Assembly (NCBI RefSeq): GCF_000149955.1
Contig: NW_017264845.1
Location: 191,472-255,471 of the forward strand
Direction of reading: 5' to 3'
Origin: Fusarium oxysporum f. sp. lycopersici 4287
Lineage: Eukaryota; Ascomycota; Sordariomycetes; Hypocreales; Nectriaceae
DNA length: 64,000 nucleotides
In this document: positions 10,325-21,344 of the stretch, one piece after another
Layout: each line of letters opens with the position of its first letter
Position numbering within the stretch: position 1 is the stretch's first letter
Notes under the pieces: model-generated
The model's database searches: none
Told to the model about the DNA's origin: nothing
Seen by the model: the letters and a program-made list of their open reading frames with translations, nothing else
Position numbers and translations under genes: made by a program

Positions 10325-11640
10325 AAGAGCTTAGAGGTGGGGTTGGGGAACTGTGTTAAAGCCTAGTAAATATTGGCTAAGTAACTAGACACGAATATGG
10401 CTTGACTGGCTGTGAGATGTGTTATATCGCAAGTATCTAATAAGGACCATGCAAATTACGGATTGGTTCAGCGACGCCTACTGCTGCATGTGGATCATTG
10501 GTCCTCACATCTGTTTACGCTGGTTCAACTAGAGGATAGCAAAGAAGAGTGGAATGCTGCATTGTTTCGCCTTCTCTACGCATCTAAGGTGCGTCATTGC
10601 CAAAGGAAATGCCGTGTAGTCTGCAGTCAGTGCATAATTCTATGTGGTAACTCTTCGAGAGGATGATGGGAGCAATATCGAGTCAGTTACAGGAGGCAGT
10701 CAGGGAGATTAGCTTTAGCTTAGACATTGTTTGTTCCTCTATACTGCTTGCGGAAGGTCTGCAACGGTAGGGTGGTCTGGTGAAGCCACCCGCGTCGTCA
10801 GCTCGAATTGACTTGCCAGATTTCTCGGTTGGCGGAGAAGAGCAAAGGCGGAGGGTGAAGGAAGCATAATGTCGTTGGATTTCATCGGGTTAGGCGTCGA
10901 TCAGTAAGGAACGGCACGCGTCGAGGAGAGGTAAATAGACTGGCACCGATGCGGTTTGATGTTATGGGGGGGCGAGAGACGTGAAAGTTAAGAAGCTACC
11001 TTCTCTTTAACCAATTTGAAGGCACTGCTCGGGGTAGCACACTAATGAAAGACCTGAGTAGTAACTCTGATTGGCCAGATTCGCTCACCAGGCCCTGACG
11101 CCTAGCAGGTTCCGGGTAAGCTGCAAGGACGCCCGACAGCGTGGCAGATTCGAGCTTTCATCATATATCATGTATCAAATATATCAAATGGCATTTCAAA
11201 TCCAGAGGTTTGGATTTGTTTGATTTGAAATAAGATTTTGGCATATTTGATTGATTTGTTTGGCAGTTTGTTTGATTGCATTTGATCTGTGGGCAGCGCT
11301 GTTCTTGGCGAGGCAAGCCGAGTTTCATCTCAGCGAAACGCCATTGCCAAAGCCAAAGCTTACTCCCGTTCGCATCGCATGATGTGTTTTTACTGAAGTG
11401 GCTTGAGCTAGAGGCTGCACCGACCTCGAGACATGCGGACATAAATCATGTCGAATTCGGCATTACCAGCCCCCGGCCCCCCTTTTGCAAAGTTAGCCCA
11501 TGCGAGGCTCACCTGGCAGCCAATGTCGTTGGGCTTGAATGACGAAGTTGCTGGTTGAGAACTTGGAGGCCAGCCAGGGTTCCCCAATGTGCCGCCGCCG
11601 GTCGGTGCTAATGGAGGGTGCCACAAGGCAAGCTCCTGAT
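10325..11640. other. Intergenic, with AT-rich repeat array
   Basis: No gene recognised. At 11161-11290 there is an array of short ATTTGATTTG-type repeats resembling the terminal region of the hAT relic at 4500-4575, so it may be a stranded hAT end. The minus-strand frame through it shows no catalytic motif. Confidence 0.35.
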
Positions 11641-11774
11641 CAGTAATTCGTTTTAATACCCATCGCTAGGGCTGCGCATCCGAGCTGCATTTCTTCCAAC
11701 CAAACCAAGCCCTTAATCCCTTTCTTTGCACGACGCGCCATGGTCAGCCCGGTCGTTCCAGCTCAGCAGCCAAC

Positions 11775-12668
11775 ATGGCTGGGGAAACGGGCCCCATCAC
11801 GGCATCACTACCGGTCGACATGACCATCGCCGGCTTCTTCGCGATCGCGTGCTACAACTGTGTCGAGATCCTCATCTCGCTGCTCAACCGCTTCAGGCGC
11901 CACGACGGCTTGTACTTCTGGAGCATCGTTGTCGCGACGCTAGGAATTGTGCTGCACTCGATAGTCGTTCTGCTGCGTTACTACAGCCTTGGACCGAATT
12001 TTCTACTCGCGGCTTTAACGTGCGTCGGATGGTATGGCATGGTCACTGGACAATCTGTTGTTCTTTATTCGAGGCTGCATCTCATTGTCTCGGATAGGGC
12101 AAAGATGCGGTGGGTGCTGGTTATGATCATCACGGATTTCTTCATCCTGCACGTTCCGGTTACGGTCCTGTTTCTTGGTAGCAACACGCGGCAGTCGAGT
12201 CGGTTTCTGCCAGCATTCAACCTTTAAGAGCGCATTCAGCTCGCATGCTTCTCCATCCAAGAGACCATCATCTCCGGCCTTTATATCTGGGAAGCATCTC
12301 GCGGTCTCAAACCCATCTTCGCCATCAGAAGGACGACGGAGCGCAAAGTCATTCGACACCTTATCATTGTCAATATTCTGGTCGTGCTCCTTGACGTCAG
12401 CCTCATTATCACTCAGTACCTGGATCAATTTCAGATTGCGACCACATACAAGCCTGTGGTTTACAGCATCAAGCTAAAGATGGAATTCGTCGTTCTGAAT
12501 AAGCTGTTGCTTCTTGTGCGGCATCGGGAATGCAACTGTATGCAGGTTGTAGATGAACCTGGGAACGGTTTACCCCGACCGTCGTACCTCAATATGACAG
12601 AATGTCGGACGAATGAACAAGCTCCTGCGGGATTCAACGACACAGGGATCCAGCTACATCAACTCTGA
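11775..12668 (+). pseudogene. DUF7703-type membrane protein, nonsense allele
   Basis: A 297-codon frame runs from ATG at 11775 to a stop at 12666-12668 and is interrupted only by TAA at 12225-12227. The paralogue at 31010 has TAC (Tyr) at that codon, so one base change explains the break. By eye the first 147 residues are about 80% identical to the paralogue. Several hydrophobic helices are visible (for example TIAGFFAIACYNCVEILIS), as in the multi-pass fungal DUF7703 family, whose function is not known to me. The 5' leader also resembles that of the intact copy. A truncated product of 150 residues would keep about four helices. Confidence 0.8.
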
Positions 12669-14565
12669 AGTACTACTCTTTGACAGCCTGTTCGAGAACT
12701 TCTCCGCTCTCTGGAGATTGTTTCAAGACATGCTCCAAGATGAGCATGCTGGTGAAGTATTTATCCTTATTGATGCCCTGGACGAGTGCGAAAGATCCAT
12801 GCGCAAGGCTCTGCTCCGTTATATGAGAAAACTGTTTCAAGCATCCTCAAAACCAACAGAACACTTCAAGTTTCTGCTAACCTGCCGGCTTGAGATAAGA
12901 GACATTGAATATGAGCTAGCCGGAATTGGCGTATTTTTGAGGATGGACTCGAGCGAAGTTAATGCCGGTCTTCCGATTACATAAACCTCAAGGGTGAGGA
13001 TCTAGCGCAGAGGAAATAGTATAGCCAAAGTCTGAAAGAAGATGTCAAAAAGGCTCTAAAGAGTCGAGCCAGAGGCACCTTCCTCTGGTTGTCTTTGATG
13101 GTCAATGAGCTTGAGAGCACACCGAATTATGAGGTTGCAGATAAACTCAAGGATCTTCCCGAGGGGCTTGACGAAACTTACACCAGGATTTTGGACGACA
13201 GCATTCCGAAGAAGAGGCGGGAGGACGCTCGATTTCTCTTACCCAGCATTGTCGCTGCGTGGCGACCCCTGACCAAAAAGGAGCTAGCGGCCTCATTCGC
13301 GTTTTGGAAGACTGGATCAGTAGTGGGTGATCATGATCTTCATGATTACATGGACATATGTGTGTCGTGCAGCTCTATCATCTATCTTGACGTTGCTAGT
13401 AATAACGACGAGACTACAGCCAACTTCTGCCACCAATCTGTCAAAGATTTTCTACTGAAAAACCACAGTGGCTTAAGTGGACCGTGGTACCAAACGTCCT
13501 CGGATGGCGCGAACCTTCACATGTTCCAGATGTGCTGGCGTTACTTGAGCAATGATATGTTCTTTCACGGCAGACTAGTCATCAGTCGCCGGAATAACAT
13601 GCTGCTCAAAACACCGACGGAGGATCTGCAAACCCACTTGTACCGGTATTCATTCTTGGAATATGCATCCAGCGAGTGAGCGGACACGCAATAGCAAGTT
13701 ATCCAGCTATATTAAAGGTCTTACAAATCGATACCGTCAGAATTCCAACATTACGCGACGCTTGGTTACTACGGACGGCTAAAAAAGGTGACGAGCAAGA
13801 GGCCATCGTCACGTTGCTAGTTCCCACCGAAGGCATCGATGTGAACTCGAAGGATGAGGATAGAAGGACGCCGCTACTATGGGTCTCCGAAAACGACCAC
13901 AAGGACATCGTCAAGCTGCTGCTTGCAAGGGCAAGTGCGAATACGGAAGATACTATTGGTCGACACCATTCTCATTCGCTGCCATGAACGGATATGATAC
14001 CGTCGCAATGGCAATACTTAGCCATAAAGCCATTGATGTCGACCAAAAAGGTCATTATGGTTCAACACTGTTATCAATAGCTGTACGAAATTGTCTCACA
14101 CAGATAGTCAAAGTGCTGCTGGCTACTGGACAAGTGAACTTTGACACTCAGGATTGTTTCGGAGGGACTTTATGGTAGAGGGCTAGAAGATATGGAAATA
14201 CCAACATTAAACAAGCACTATATGGCTACGCAGAGAAGAGAAGCATAGCAGTTTGTCAAAACGACGAATCTACTGCCATGAGTCTGATATCTCATGACGA
14301 GACATCCAGCCGGTGCGTTGTTTGCACTTTGACCATTCCGGAAAACGAGGTTATATACAAATGCAGAGTTTGCTACGGTGGGGATTTTGACATTTGTTCG
14401 GATTGTTATATGATTGGTGGGCGTTGTTTGGGAGACGATCATGAGTTGGCTCGAGGGAAAGACAAGGAGGAATGGGTTAGCCTCCTTAGAAATTCGGCGC
14501 GCCCTGTGGATTCCCATAGTGGCCGGCTAGCCCAATCCGGTAAGTCATTTGGTGTTTATGTTTGA
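12669..14565 (+). pseudogene. NACHT-ankyrin-ZZ (NLR-like) relic, 5' truncated
   Basis: Reading across several frames gives a familiar order. NACHT Walker B (VFILIDALDECE, near 12760) comes first, then the winged-helix-like segment typical of fungal STAND proteins (13089-13679), ankyrin repeats (about 13800-14178) and a ZZ-type zinc finger (CVVC...CRVCYGGDFDICSDC, 14311-14450). The P-loop and the N-terminal effector domain are absent. Damage includes a frameshift near 12965, TAG at 13017-13019, frame changes near 13675 and 13950, and TAG at 14176-14178 where the family has Trp. Family members act in non-self recognition and cell death; this copy cannot. It begins right at the end of the DUF7703 relic. 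A GTAAGT after about 14540 may be an old intron donor. Confidence 0.75.
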
Positions 14566-14626
14566 TATGTTCTATCTTCCCTTCTCAGCTTAGTCTTCCC
14601 GTCGCCATCGCAAACTTGTATAAATG

Positions 14627-14662
14627 TAGGTATGTATGTATGTACGTATGTACGTATGTATA
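14627..14662. repeat. TGTA/TACG microsatellite
   Basis: Tandem TGTA and CGTA units. A short hairpin follows at about 14672-14688, GGGGCC-TTC-GGCCCC. Confidence 0.7.
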
Positions 14663-16085
14663 TTTTGCGTCCGGGGGGCCTTCGGCCCCGAAATGTCCCC
14701 TATTGGGGCACAGGATGTGCTGAGCTAAGGAGGTCTATCTACTACGAAATGCTATTGGCTGTGGGAGGACCAGTGCTTCGCGACACGAAATTAAGATTCC
14801 CGTCAGAATGCAATTTCTGCACATTTTACAGTTTTGACAATAAATTTGAGGACTTATCTCTATCATTCCTAATATTATCATTTGATCATTTGGTTACCTG
14901 TTTCATGAAGAAAACCCCATCTTAATTGGACTTGAACTTCCCGTGGAAATCAGGTTTCAGTTGGAAGGCTAGGCATTTTACCTACCTGTGTACGACTTCT
15001 TCTTGGTGTGTTGTTTGCACCTTCAAAATATCTTTTCACCCAGCACTCCTGCGCAATGTAAACAACAGCACCAAAAACCCCGATAAGAAGGGCCAGTCGC
15101 GATCTCTTGTAGATAATGCGCGTCTTTGCGGCTACACCAGCAGGATTGGCGGCGCTCAATTTCGGCAGTAGGGCCAGCACAACGTTTTGTTTACCCACAC
15201 GGCCACTGTCAACTTGCTTTGTCCTCTCCTCCCAATTTTGTGGTCTTCGCTAAGTGGCTCCAGAACCCATCGAAGACGACGGAAACGGCGTCGTGCACCA
15301 GCGGTAGAGTGGATATAAGTGCAATCTCAGAATCGTCGTATTGTGAAGTTCGTGGGGCACTCACGCCTGTGTTTGTATGTTGGTCTCAGCAGGTGGTCCA
15401 AAATACCTCGTGTACAGCGTTGGGGCCTTCACAAATATCGTATCTGTCGCGAACAGTCAATCTATTTAGGCTTGATATGTGGCAAAGAGGTAATTGGCAT
15501 AGTAACTAACTGGTGAAGAGCTTCCCTGCGTCGTATCGATCGTTGTGATTGCTGGTAGCTAAGCTCGAGGTGCAGAGGGAGCTGTTGGCAGAATCTAAAG
15601 GCACTAACAAAAAGGAATAGGCCCACCAGTAGTTATCAACAGGCATGGTTCCTGGCATCGCTTCACTGATGTGAGGCTCAGGATGATCTTTCGTCTGAGC
15701 CGAAACCGTCCTTCTCCCCGGTCAAAACGGTAAATAAATCAGACCCAATGATGCATAGTTAGGAACAAGTCAATTAATGATAAAAATGCTGCGGATCTAC
15801 CAACTAAATCCTAAGTATACATGGTGTATGTAGTAAAGCCTTTGTACAGAGAACGACCTACGTCGATGGTACGAAAAATCAGGCATTAGTAAACGTCGAG
15901 GTTGTGTGCTGAGAGGATTGCGGTATTAGCAAGGTGTACCTCGAGTACCTAGCAAATATGCACCGGAAAGTGGCCTAGGATGGTTTATTTATGGCAGAGG
16001 ATTTTGAGACTTTCTGCACCGTAGTTGACAAATGATGCAGCATGGCCGCTCATGGGCTCAGGCTTTGCTGCACCGAGTGCGAGCC
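14663..16085. other. Intergenic, nothing recognised
   Basis: Small frames (for example 14950-15198 minus and 15126-15509 plus) carry no family signature. It includes the region downstream of the minus-strand GATA gene. Confidence 0.35.
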
Positions 16086-17306
16086 TTATGGCCGATGTGC
16101 TTCTCCAGGTTTCGGGCCGATCGAACTTGCTTTGAGTTGACGCTTCCTTTTCAGTTTGGTATAGTGCAGGCCACATGCATTGCATAGTGTCCTCGCCCCA
16201 TCAGGTCCGCGGCGCCATTCAGGCGTGTCAATTCGGCTGCATTTATGGCATCTGCCAGGGCGGGCCGTACGCTACCAACATGTCAGTTTTGCGCTTTCCC
16301 CTTTTATAACCAAACTTACGGCTCGTTGCTTCTTGATTTCCGTCATGCCAAATGAAGGTTGCATAGCATTGGCAGAAATGGGCGCATGGTTCTCCTCCTT
16401 GTAAAGACACTTCATCTTCACTCCTTTATGAGTTCGCTCGTTCTGTATCGATATTTGCACCAAGTCCTTCACATGTTCCAGAGAACGCTTGATGAGCTCC
16501 ATGTTACTGAGCATATCGCTGAGTTCCGATTCTGTCGGCAATCTTTCCGGGATAAGGTGAGTCCCGTGCTGCTCACGAGCAATTCGATTGCACGCTTCGG
16601 CACAGTGAAGAATGGTGCGGGATGAGGAACTAATCTAGCGGTAGTTAGTGTTACCGATCTCGCATCTCAGCTTATTTCAATTCACTAGACTCAAAGAATC
16701 TTGGTAGCTCCAGCTCCCAACTTGCCCATTAACTGGAGCGTCATATATGGCTGGAGGAGCATAATCGTGCCTGGGAGGGGTCGGATACGCGGGTAGAGGC
16801 ATTTGGCGGCCAAGACGTAGTTGTCGGGGCTGATAGGTAACCGGAGCTGGAGGGGGGGGTGGCGGAGGTGGGTGCGCATACATTCCGCTGAGAGGAGGAT
16901 GAGGCTCCGGTGTCTTCTGCCGCTCGGGGTGGTGATGCTGGAAAGGAATCTCCGCCTTGGCTGAGAGGCTCTGGCTGCTGTCAGAGGCAGGAAAAAGTGA
17001 CGACAGGCTGGTGAAAGGTGGCCTAGGAGGATCCGAGAAGACAGGAAGAGCATGCTGTCGGAGAGGGAAGGATGAAGCCGGGAGTAGCTGCTGCAAAAAT
17101 GGTTGCTTCTCGGTCTTGTGTAATGGTTGACGAACAAGTGCGAAAGGAGGGGAAAGGCAGAAACCAGTCTGGATGCTCGAAGGAGGTCTAAAAGTATAAG
17201 GGCCTGGCTCGGTGCCTTGAATTACCTCTGAGATGGAGGGCAGCGATTGACGGTTCGGAGACTCATGGCAGTCGTCCTGCTTTCGGGGTTCAATAGAAAA
17301 TACCAT
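16086..17306 (-). CDS. GATA-type zinc-finger transcription factor (NsdD-like)
   Basis: Minus-strand exons 17306-16686, 16634-16320 and 16271-16086 join in frame to 373 residues. Introns are 51 and 48 bp with GTGAAT and GTAAGT donors and CTAG/GTAG acceptors. The first exon is rich in Pro, Ser and Gln, including a run of eight prolines. Exon 2 holds LPTESELSDMLSNMELIKR, a helical block found before the finger in NsdD-type proteins. Exon 3 holds one class IV GATA finger, Cys320-x2-Cys323-x18-Cys342-x2-Cys345, with TPEWRRGPDG and LCNACGLHY, followed by a basic tail KLKRKRQLK. It should bind GATA sites in the nucleus. NsdD proteins control sexual development and conidiation. No disabling change is visible despite the transposon-rich surroundings. 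Whether it is the main orthologue or an extra copy cannot be told here. Confidence 0.8.
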
Positions 17307-17767
17307 GCTGGAGATGCTAGCACCGCACGAGGGATGAGGATAGCCCGAGAAGAAAACGGTTGAGTTTGATAGTGAGTGGCCGATGTAGTGAGAGTTGCCG
17401 TGGCCGTGGTGGGAGGTTGCCCGATACGGTCTCTTGAGAGGACCCCTTGAGATGGACGAGTGGTATCGATGATGCTGAGAACGGTATGGTTGGGAAAGAC
17501 GGATTGCTCAGAGATAGTAGCAAAATGGCCGCTCTCTGAGCGAACTGATTGTTACCATGGGGCAGGACAGACAAAATCAAGAGAGGATGCTATAGCAGCT
17601 CTTATACTGGGATTCAGATGGATTTCACTGCCTGGCAGAGACAGTCGCTTTCATAGCGGGTCCGTCAACTACCGATCTGGCCTAGTTAGACCCTGGATGG
17701 GGTCCCATGCAAGGCGAAGGTGGGGTCCGCGGAAATATCAATAGGCGAGGAAGCAAATAAACACATA
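17307..17767. promoter_or_regulatory. Upstream region of the GATA gene
   Basis: The 460 bp between the minus-strand GATA start and the next MITE carries no gene that I recognise and presumably holds its promoter. No specific element is identified. Confidence 0.3.
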
Positions 17768-17955
17768 CTTAAGGCGGCACAAGCCTCCAAGGCGGTCACG
17801 ACAGGGGTATGGGATCAATCAGAGTAGGAGTCATGCCGTTACAGAAGAGTGACTCCGAATTTGATTCTATTGTGACTATCAAATCTTGTAACTCTTATGT
17901 ACGTGGGGTCAAGTTGGTAATGTGACCTCTTGGAGGTTTGTGCCGCCTAAAGGGA
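17768..17955. mobile_element. MITE copy C
   Basis: About 188 bp. The left end reads TTAAGGCGGCACAAGCCTCC, slightly degenerate at its tip, and the right end is GGAGGTTTGTGCCGCCTAAAG followed by GGA and TA. It contains the family block GGTCACGACAGGGGTATGGG inside the left end. Shorter than copies A, B and the one at 52583. Confidence 0.7.
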
Positions 17956-19293
17956 TAAGCAGCCTCCCAGAGCCCAGTCTACAATGGATTGTGCTGCAAT
18001 AAGCATGAGGCTTTCACCTAGATTATTTCATGAATCAGATGTCCACAGCATCAGTGTCCCCCGCTTGTTGACTATGCTACAGAGTATCCGTACAATTCTC
18101 TCGCTTACCCTGATCGTCTTCCCTGGATGAGATCAAGCTCGAGATTGAGTAATTATTGTTGTTGTGGCGGAGGGGGGAGGTCAATGCGCATCTAGTTCCA
18201 GCCCCGTGTCCCCGAAGCTAGTTGTCACGCGCTAGCACGGTCGTAAGACTTACATGCATTATGCATTCCCAATTGGGCTAAGGCCCATGGTGCTAGCTGT
18301 CGGGGAAATCGAGGGTCATGAATTTGATCATTTCGTGCAGGCGGCTGTGAACTCCCTTGCCTAATGACATTCCAACAGTTTCTGCTCGATTTTTCCCTTT
18401 GAATTCCTAGGCAAATTAGGAACCCGAGCCATACACACTTTTGAAGGTGAGAGCCTCTCCCAGGTTAGGGTCCTTGAGTTGCTCGTAACGGGGGTATTCC
18501 AGCTATGAGCTGCGCCATTTTTGAGGAGATATGCAACCCATCTTTCACTATAAACAACTCATTTTTGAATAAGACAAATAGACACAAAAAGGCGGAATAG
18601 CTCGAGTGGTGTTAGGGACAATATGTTGATGTGAAAATTGCGTTTTTCTACGTTCAAAGGCACCAACTCGTGCCCGCAGCTCTCATCCGCCGGAAGATCT
18701 GGCGGGCAGCTCGATTTGGGGTCTCAAAGCTCTCGCCACTGTAGGCACTAGGTGACTGCGTTCCTTGAAGGATTGATTCCATGTCATTGATCAAATTGAA
18801 CAGAATTTGTATGGGGATTTTGTTGAAAATGCTTCATAAAATCTTCAATCCGGGACTTGCACCTCTCGCACTGAGAATGATTGCATAAGGCAAGTGGGGT
18901 GAGTGATTTTCCCAAAGGCTATGCCGACTGAAGTGATAGTTGGAAACATCACAACTCTAACCAGAGAGTCGGAGAAGATGGCCGCCCGGTAACTGCAGTG
19001 GTGAATAAAAAACTACTTTCATACCATAGACGAGAACACAAAGCTAAACTCCCATCATGCAAGGGTCAAGTGGGACGGTGGCAAAAACTCCGCCGGCCAA
19101 AACCTCCTAGCCATTGACTATTGGACTGGCTGGTATGCATACTCTCATTTACGCTCTGGGTCGCTCAAGTTTAGAGGAGTGGTGGGGTATGAGGACATAA
19201 GGTCAAGTGTGAAACAGGCCGGGAGGCATAGAGCTTCGGGAAGGCGGTCATCTACCCTCCTTATTTTTTTGGCTTTTCCTTCTTTTTCTCATA
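17956..19293. other. Intergenic with degenerate MITE-like pieces
   Basis: No gene recognised. At 18892-18940 a segment (GTGGGGTGAGTGATTTTCCC ... TGA TA) resembles one end of the MITE family, and 19067-19090 resembles the inner GTCAAGTGGG block. These are weak matches. Confidence 0.35.
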
Positions 19294-19298
19294 TTAAT

Positions 19299-19484
19299 TG
19301 TCGCAGGCCGGGCATGGTCTCAATGATCCTCAGGAACAACAGCCCTTAGTAATCAAGCTGGGTGATTTAAAGTAAAACCTGTGGGTTGGAATACCCCACA
19401 CAGAAGACAATCAATCAACTCACTACTGCTGCTCATTATGAATGACCCGACCTTCAATCCACTTTAAGCACGCTCAGTGCGACA
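19299..19484 (+). repeat. Copia 5' LTR
   Basis: Begins TGTCGCAGG and ends GTGCGACA. It differs from the 3' LTR at only three positions, all close to the 3' end (19472-19474 against 24912-24914). Confidence 0.95.
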
Positions 19485-19497
19485 GTTATGAGCCCGG
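19485..19497 (+). other. Primer-binding site, initiator-Met half-tRNA
   Basis: GTTATGAGCCCGG directly follows the LTR. Its reverse complement, CCGGGCTCATAAC, matches the anticodon stem-loop of initiator tRNA-Met (GGGCUCAUAAC), the half-tRNA primer known for Drosophila copia and Ty5. Confidence 0.8.
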
Positions 19498-19802
19498 AGA
19501 CTCTTCCGCTACGTCGCACGCGATATTTATCACCATTACCAGCTTTCCTGTCAACCTGGACGCAATGAAATCTTTCTTCCGACAGGAAATTCTCTTCAGA
19601 GAAACCGGAACGAAGTTGGACCGGTTGCATTATGCTTACTGCGGGGTTCATCACCAGCCGCGAAAGCAGCAACTACAGAGAAGACTCAGAAAAACTGATA
19701 TTTTCATAATGATTTCAATTAAAAAGGAAGCTAACGCATTAAATAGAAGTCAACTAAAAAGTGAAGTTAACATTGCCTTTACCAAAAATCATCAAACACA
19801 AG

Positions 19803-21344
19803 ATGTCGATCAAAGACCATAACCTCGCTATGCTCAACGCCCGTGAAGACTGGACGAACTGGATTAATTCTATCGAGGACCTTGCTGTGCGTAATGATGT
19901 CTGGAACTATTGTGATCCAGAAGGGATCGAAAATCTGGTCTTTACTGCGACCAAACCATCAGACTCAGCGAGCAAGGATACGATCCAGAAATACCACAGC
20001 CTCCAGGCTATCTACGAGAGCGAGAAGAAGAAATATGACAAGGTCTCTGATCGCATCGACCTCACGGTGTGTCAGGAGTTCAAGCAACACTACCTCGGAA
20101 TCCATGACGTCCGCGGCAAACTCATCGCGCTGGCTGATAGCATCCAACCCACCGCGAAAGATCAGAAGCAGAATGTCAGGACCGAGTTCGAATCGCTTAA
20201 GAAAGGCCCTGGCAACACTAGTCTTGACAAATGGCTTAGCCGCTGGCCTGCTCTCGTCAGCAACGCCAAGCGTTACAAGATCGAGAATCTCAGCGAGTCA
20301 CAGATTTGTGATGCGTTCATTGAAGCATCTCGTGAAGTCAACCCACCGTTCTACAACTACATGAAGTCCAAAGAAGCTCAGGTTGAGAACGAGAAGAACC
20401 TCATCAAGGAGGCTGCAAAAGCCATGGAGAAGATCTCAAACGCGTTTCTCACCGCGCTTAACGAGATTAATCCTGACCATGCCAGTAACGGCTCTATCAC
20501 CGTTGCAAGCTCGGCTGATTCTGAAGAGGACGAAAATGATCAAAATGATGATGCCACTATTGTTCAGAAAGCTCAGAATACAACGAACAGAGCTCTCAGG
20601 GCCTTCCGCAAGCTCAACCCAACCCTCTCCGAGAAGAAGATCACGATCGGATTCTGTATTAGGCAATTCAGAACAATGGCACCACCGAAGGAGAACGCTA
20701 CTAGGGGACGAGCAGCCCATGCCACATTCCAAGATAGGAAGCATGGCAATGGCTGGGACTCGCAAAACGAGGAGAGCCAGCCCCAGCAGAAAAGACAGCG
20801 AACACAACCTTCATCTTCGAGCACAAACCCTCAACAGTGCGTATGTGGCATGTCTCACAAGTATGCTGACTGCTACTACCTAAATCCTTCGAAGGCACCA
20901 GAAGGATGGACACCAGCCATCCTGTCCAATCGAAAGTCATCACTGCAGTCAAAGGGAGCAGGAGGCTTCGGACAAACATCGAAAAGAACTTCAGGAGAAA
21001 CAAGATCAACCTACCTAAGTTCTGGCAGTCTGACAGTACGGAGAATCAACACAAGACTCCGACAGAAGACGAGACTTCAAACACTGCTGCCGCGTTACCA
21101 CGCAAATCAAGAGCTGCATTTGTCACGTCAAAGTTCGCACTCAGCACAACCGCAAAAGACGAGTACGGCGACTGCTTTCGACTCGACAACTGCGCGGATA
21201 CGCATGTCTGCAATGACCTATCTCGCTTCACTAAATACAAGCCTCTGGACAATGAAGTCATCGAGTTTGGCGACTCAGGCACATACATCACGGGTGTCGG
21301 CAATGTCACAGTCCATGTTGATACCCCATCGGGTCCAGGCTTAA
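19803..21344 (+). CDS. Copia Gag
   Basis: The frame from ATG 19803 carries Gag, with helical capsid-like sequence followed by a degenerate zinc knuckle near 20837 (CVCGMSHKYADC, Cys-x-Cys-x3-His-x4-Cys). True Gag similarity ends around 20910 (EGWTP). The remaining codons to 21344 are out of frame with protease, which continues in the frame shifted by one base. No obvious slippery heptamer is seen at the switch, so a one-base indel is more likely than programmed frameshifting. Confidence 0.75.
   Translation: MSIKDHNLAMLNAREDWTNWINSIEDLAVRNDVWNYCDPEGIENLVFTATKPSDSASKDTIQKYHSLQAIYESEKKKYDKVSDRIDLTVCQEFKQHYLGIHDVRGKLIALADSIQPTAKDQKQNVRTEFESLKKGPGNTSLDKWLSRWPALVSNAKRYKIENLSESQICDAFIEASREVNPPFYNYMKSKEAQVENEKNLIKEAAKAMEKISNAFLTALNEINPDHASNGSITVASSADSEEDENDQNDDATIVQKAQNTTNRALRAFRKLNPTLSEKKITIGFCIRQFRTMAPPKENATRGRAAHATFQDRKHGNGWDSQNEESQPQQKRQRTQPSSSSTNPQQCVCGMSHKYADCYYLNPSKAPEGWTPAILSNRKSSLQSKGAGGFGQTSKRTSGETRSTYLSSGSLTVRRINTRLRQKTRLQTLLPRYHANQELHLSRQSSHSAQPQKTSTATAFDSTTARIRMSAMTYLASLNTSLWTMKSSSLATQAHTSRVSAMSQSMLIPHRVQA

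Noticed and set aside
14672..14688. Helitron 3' hairpin
   Set aside because: A GC-rich hairpin is present but there is no CTRR end, 5' TC end or helicase.
16686..17306. GATA gene as a pseudogene broken between its open frames
   Set aside because: The gaps are explained by two ordinary introns, after which all three exons are in frame.
20900..20930. Programmed -1 frameshift between copia gag and pol
   Set aside because: The frame change fits -1, but I see no slippery heptamer or stable downstream structure, and the element has another disabling stop; an indel is simpler.
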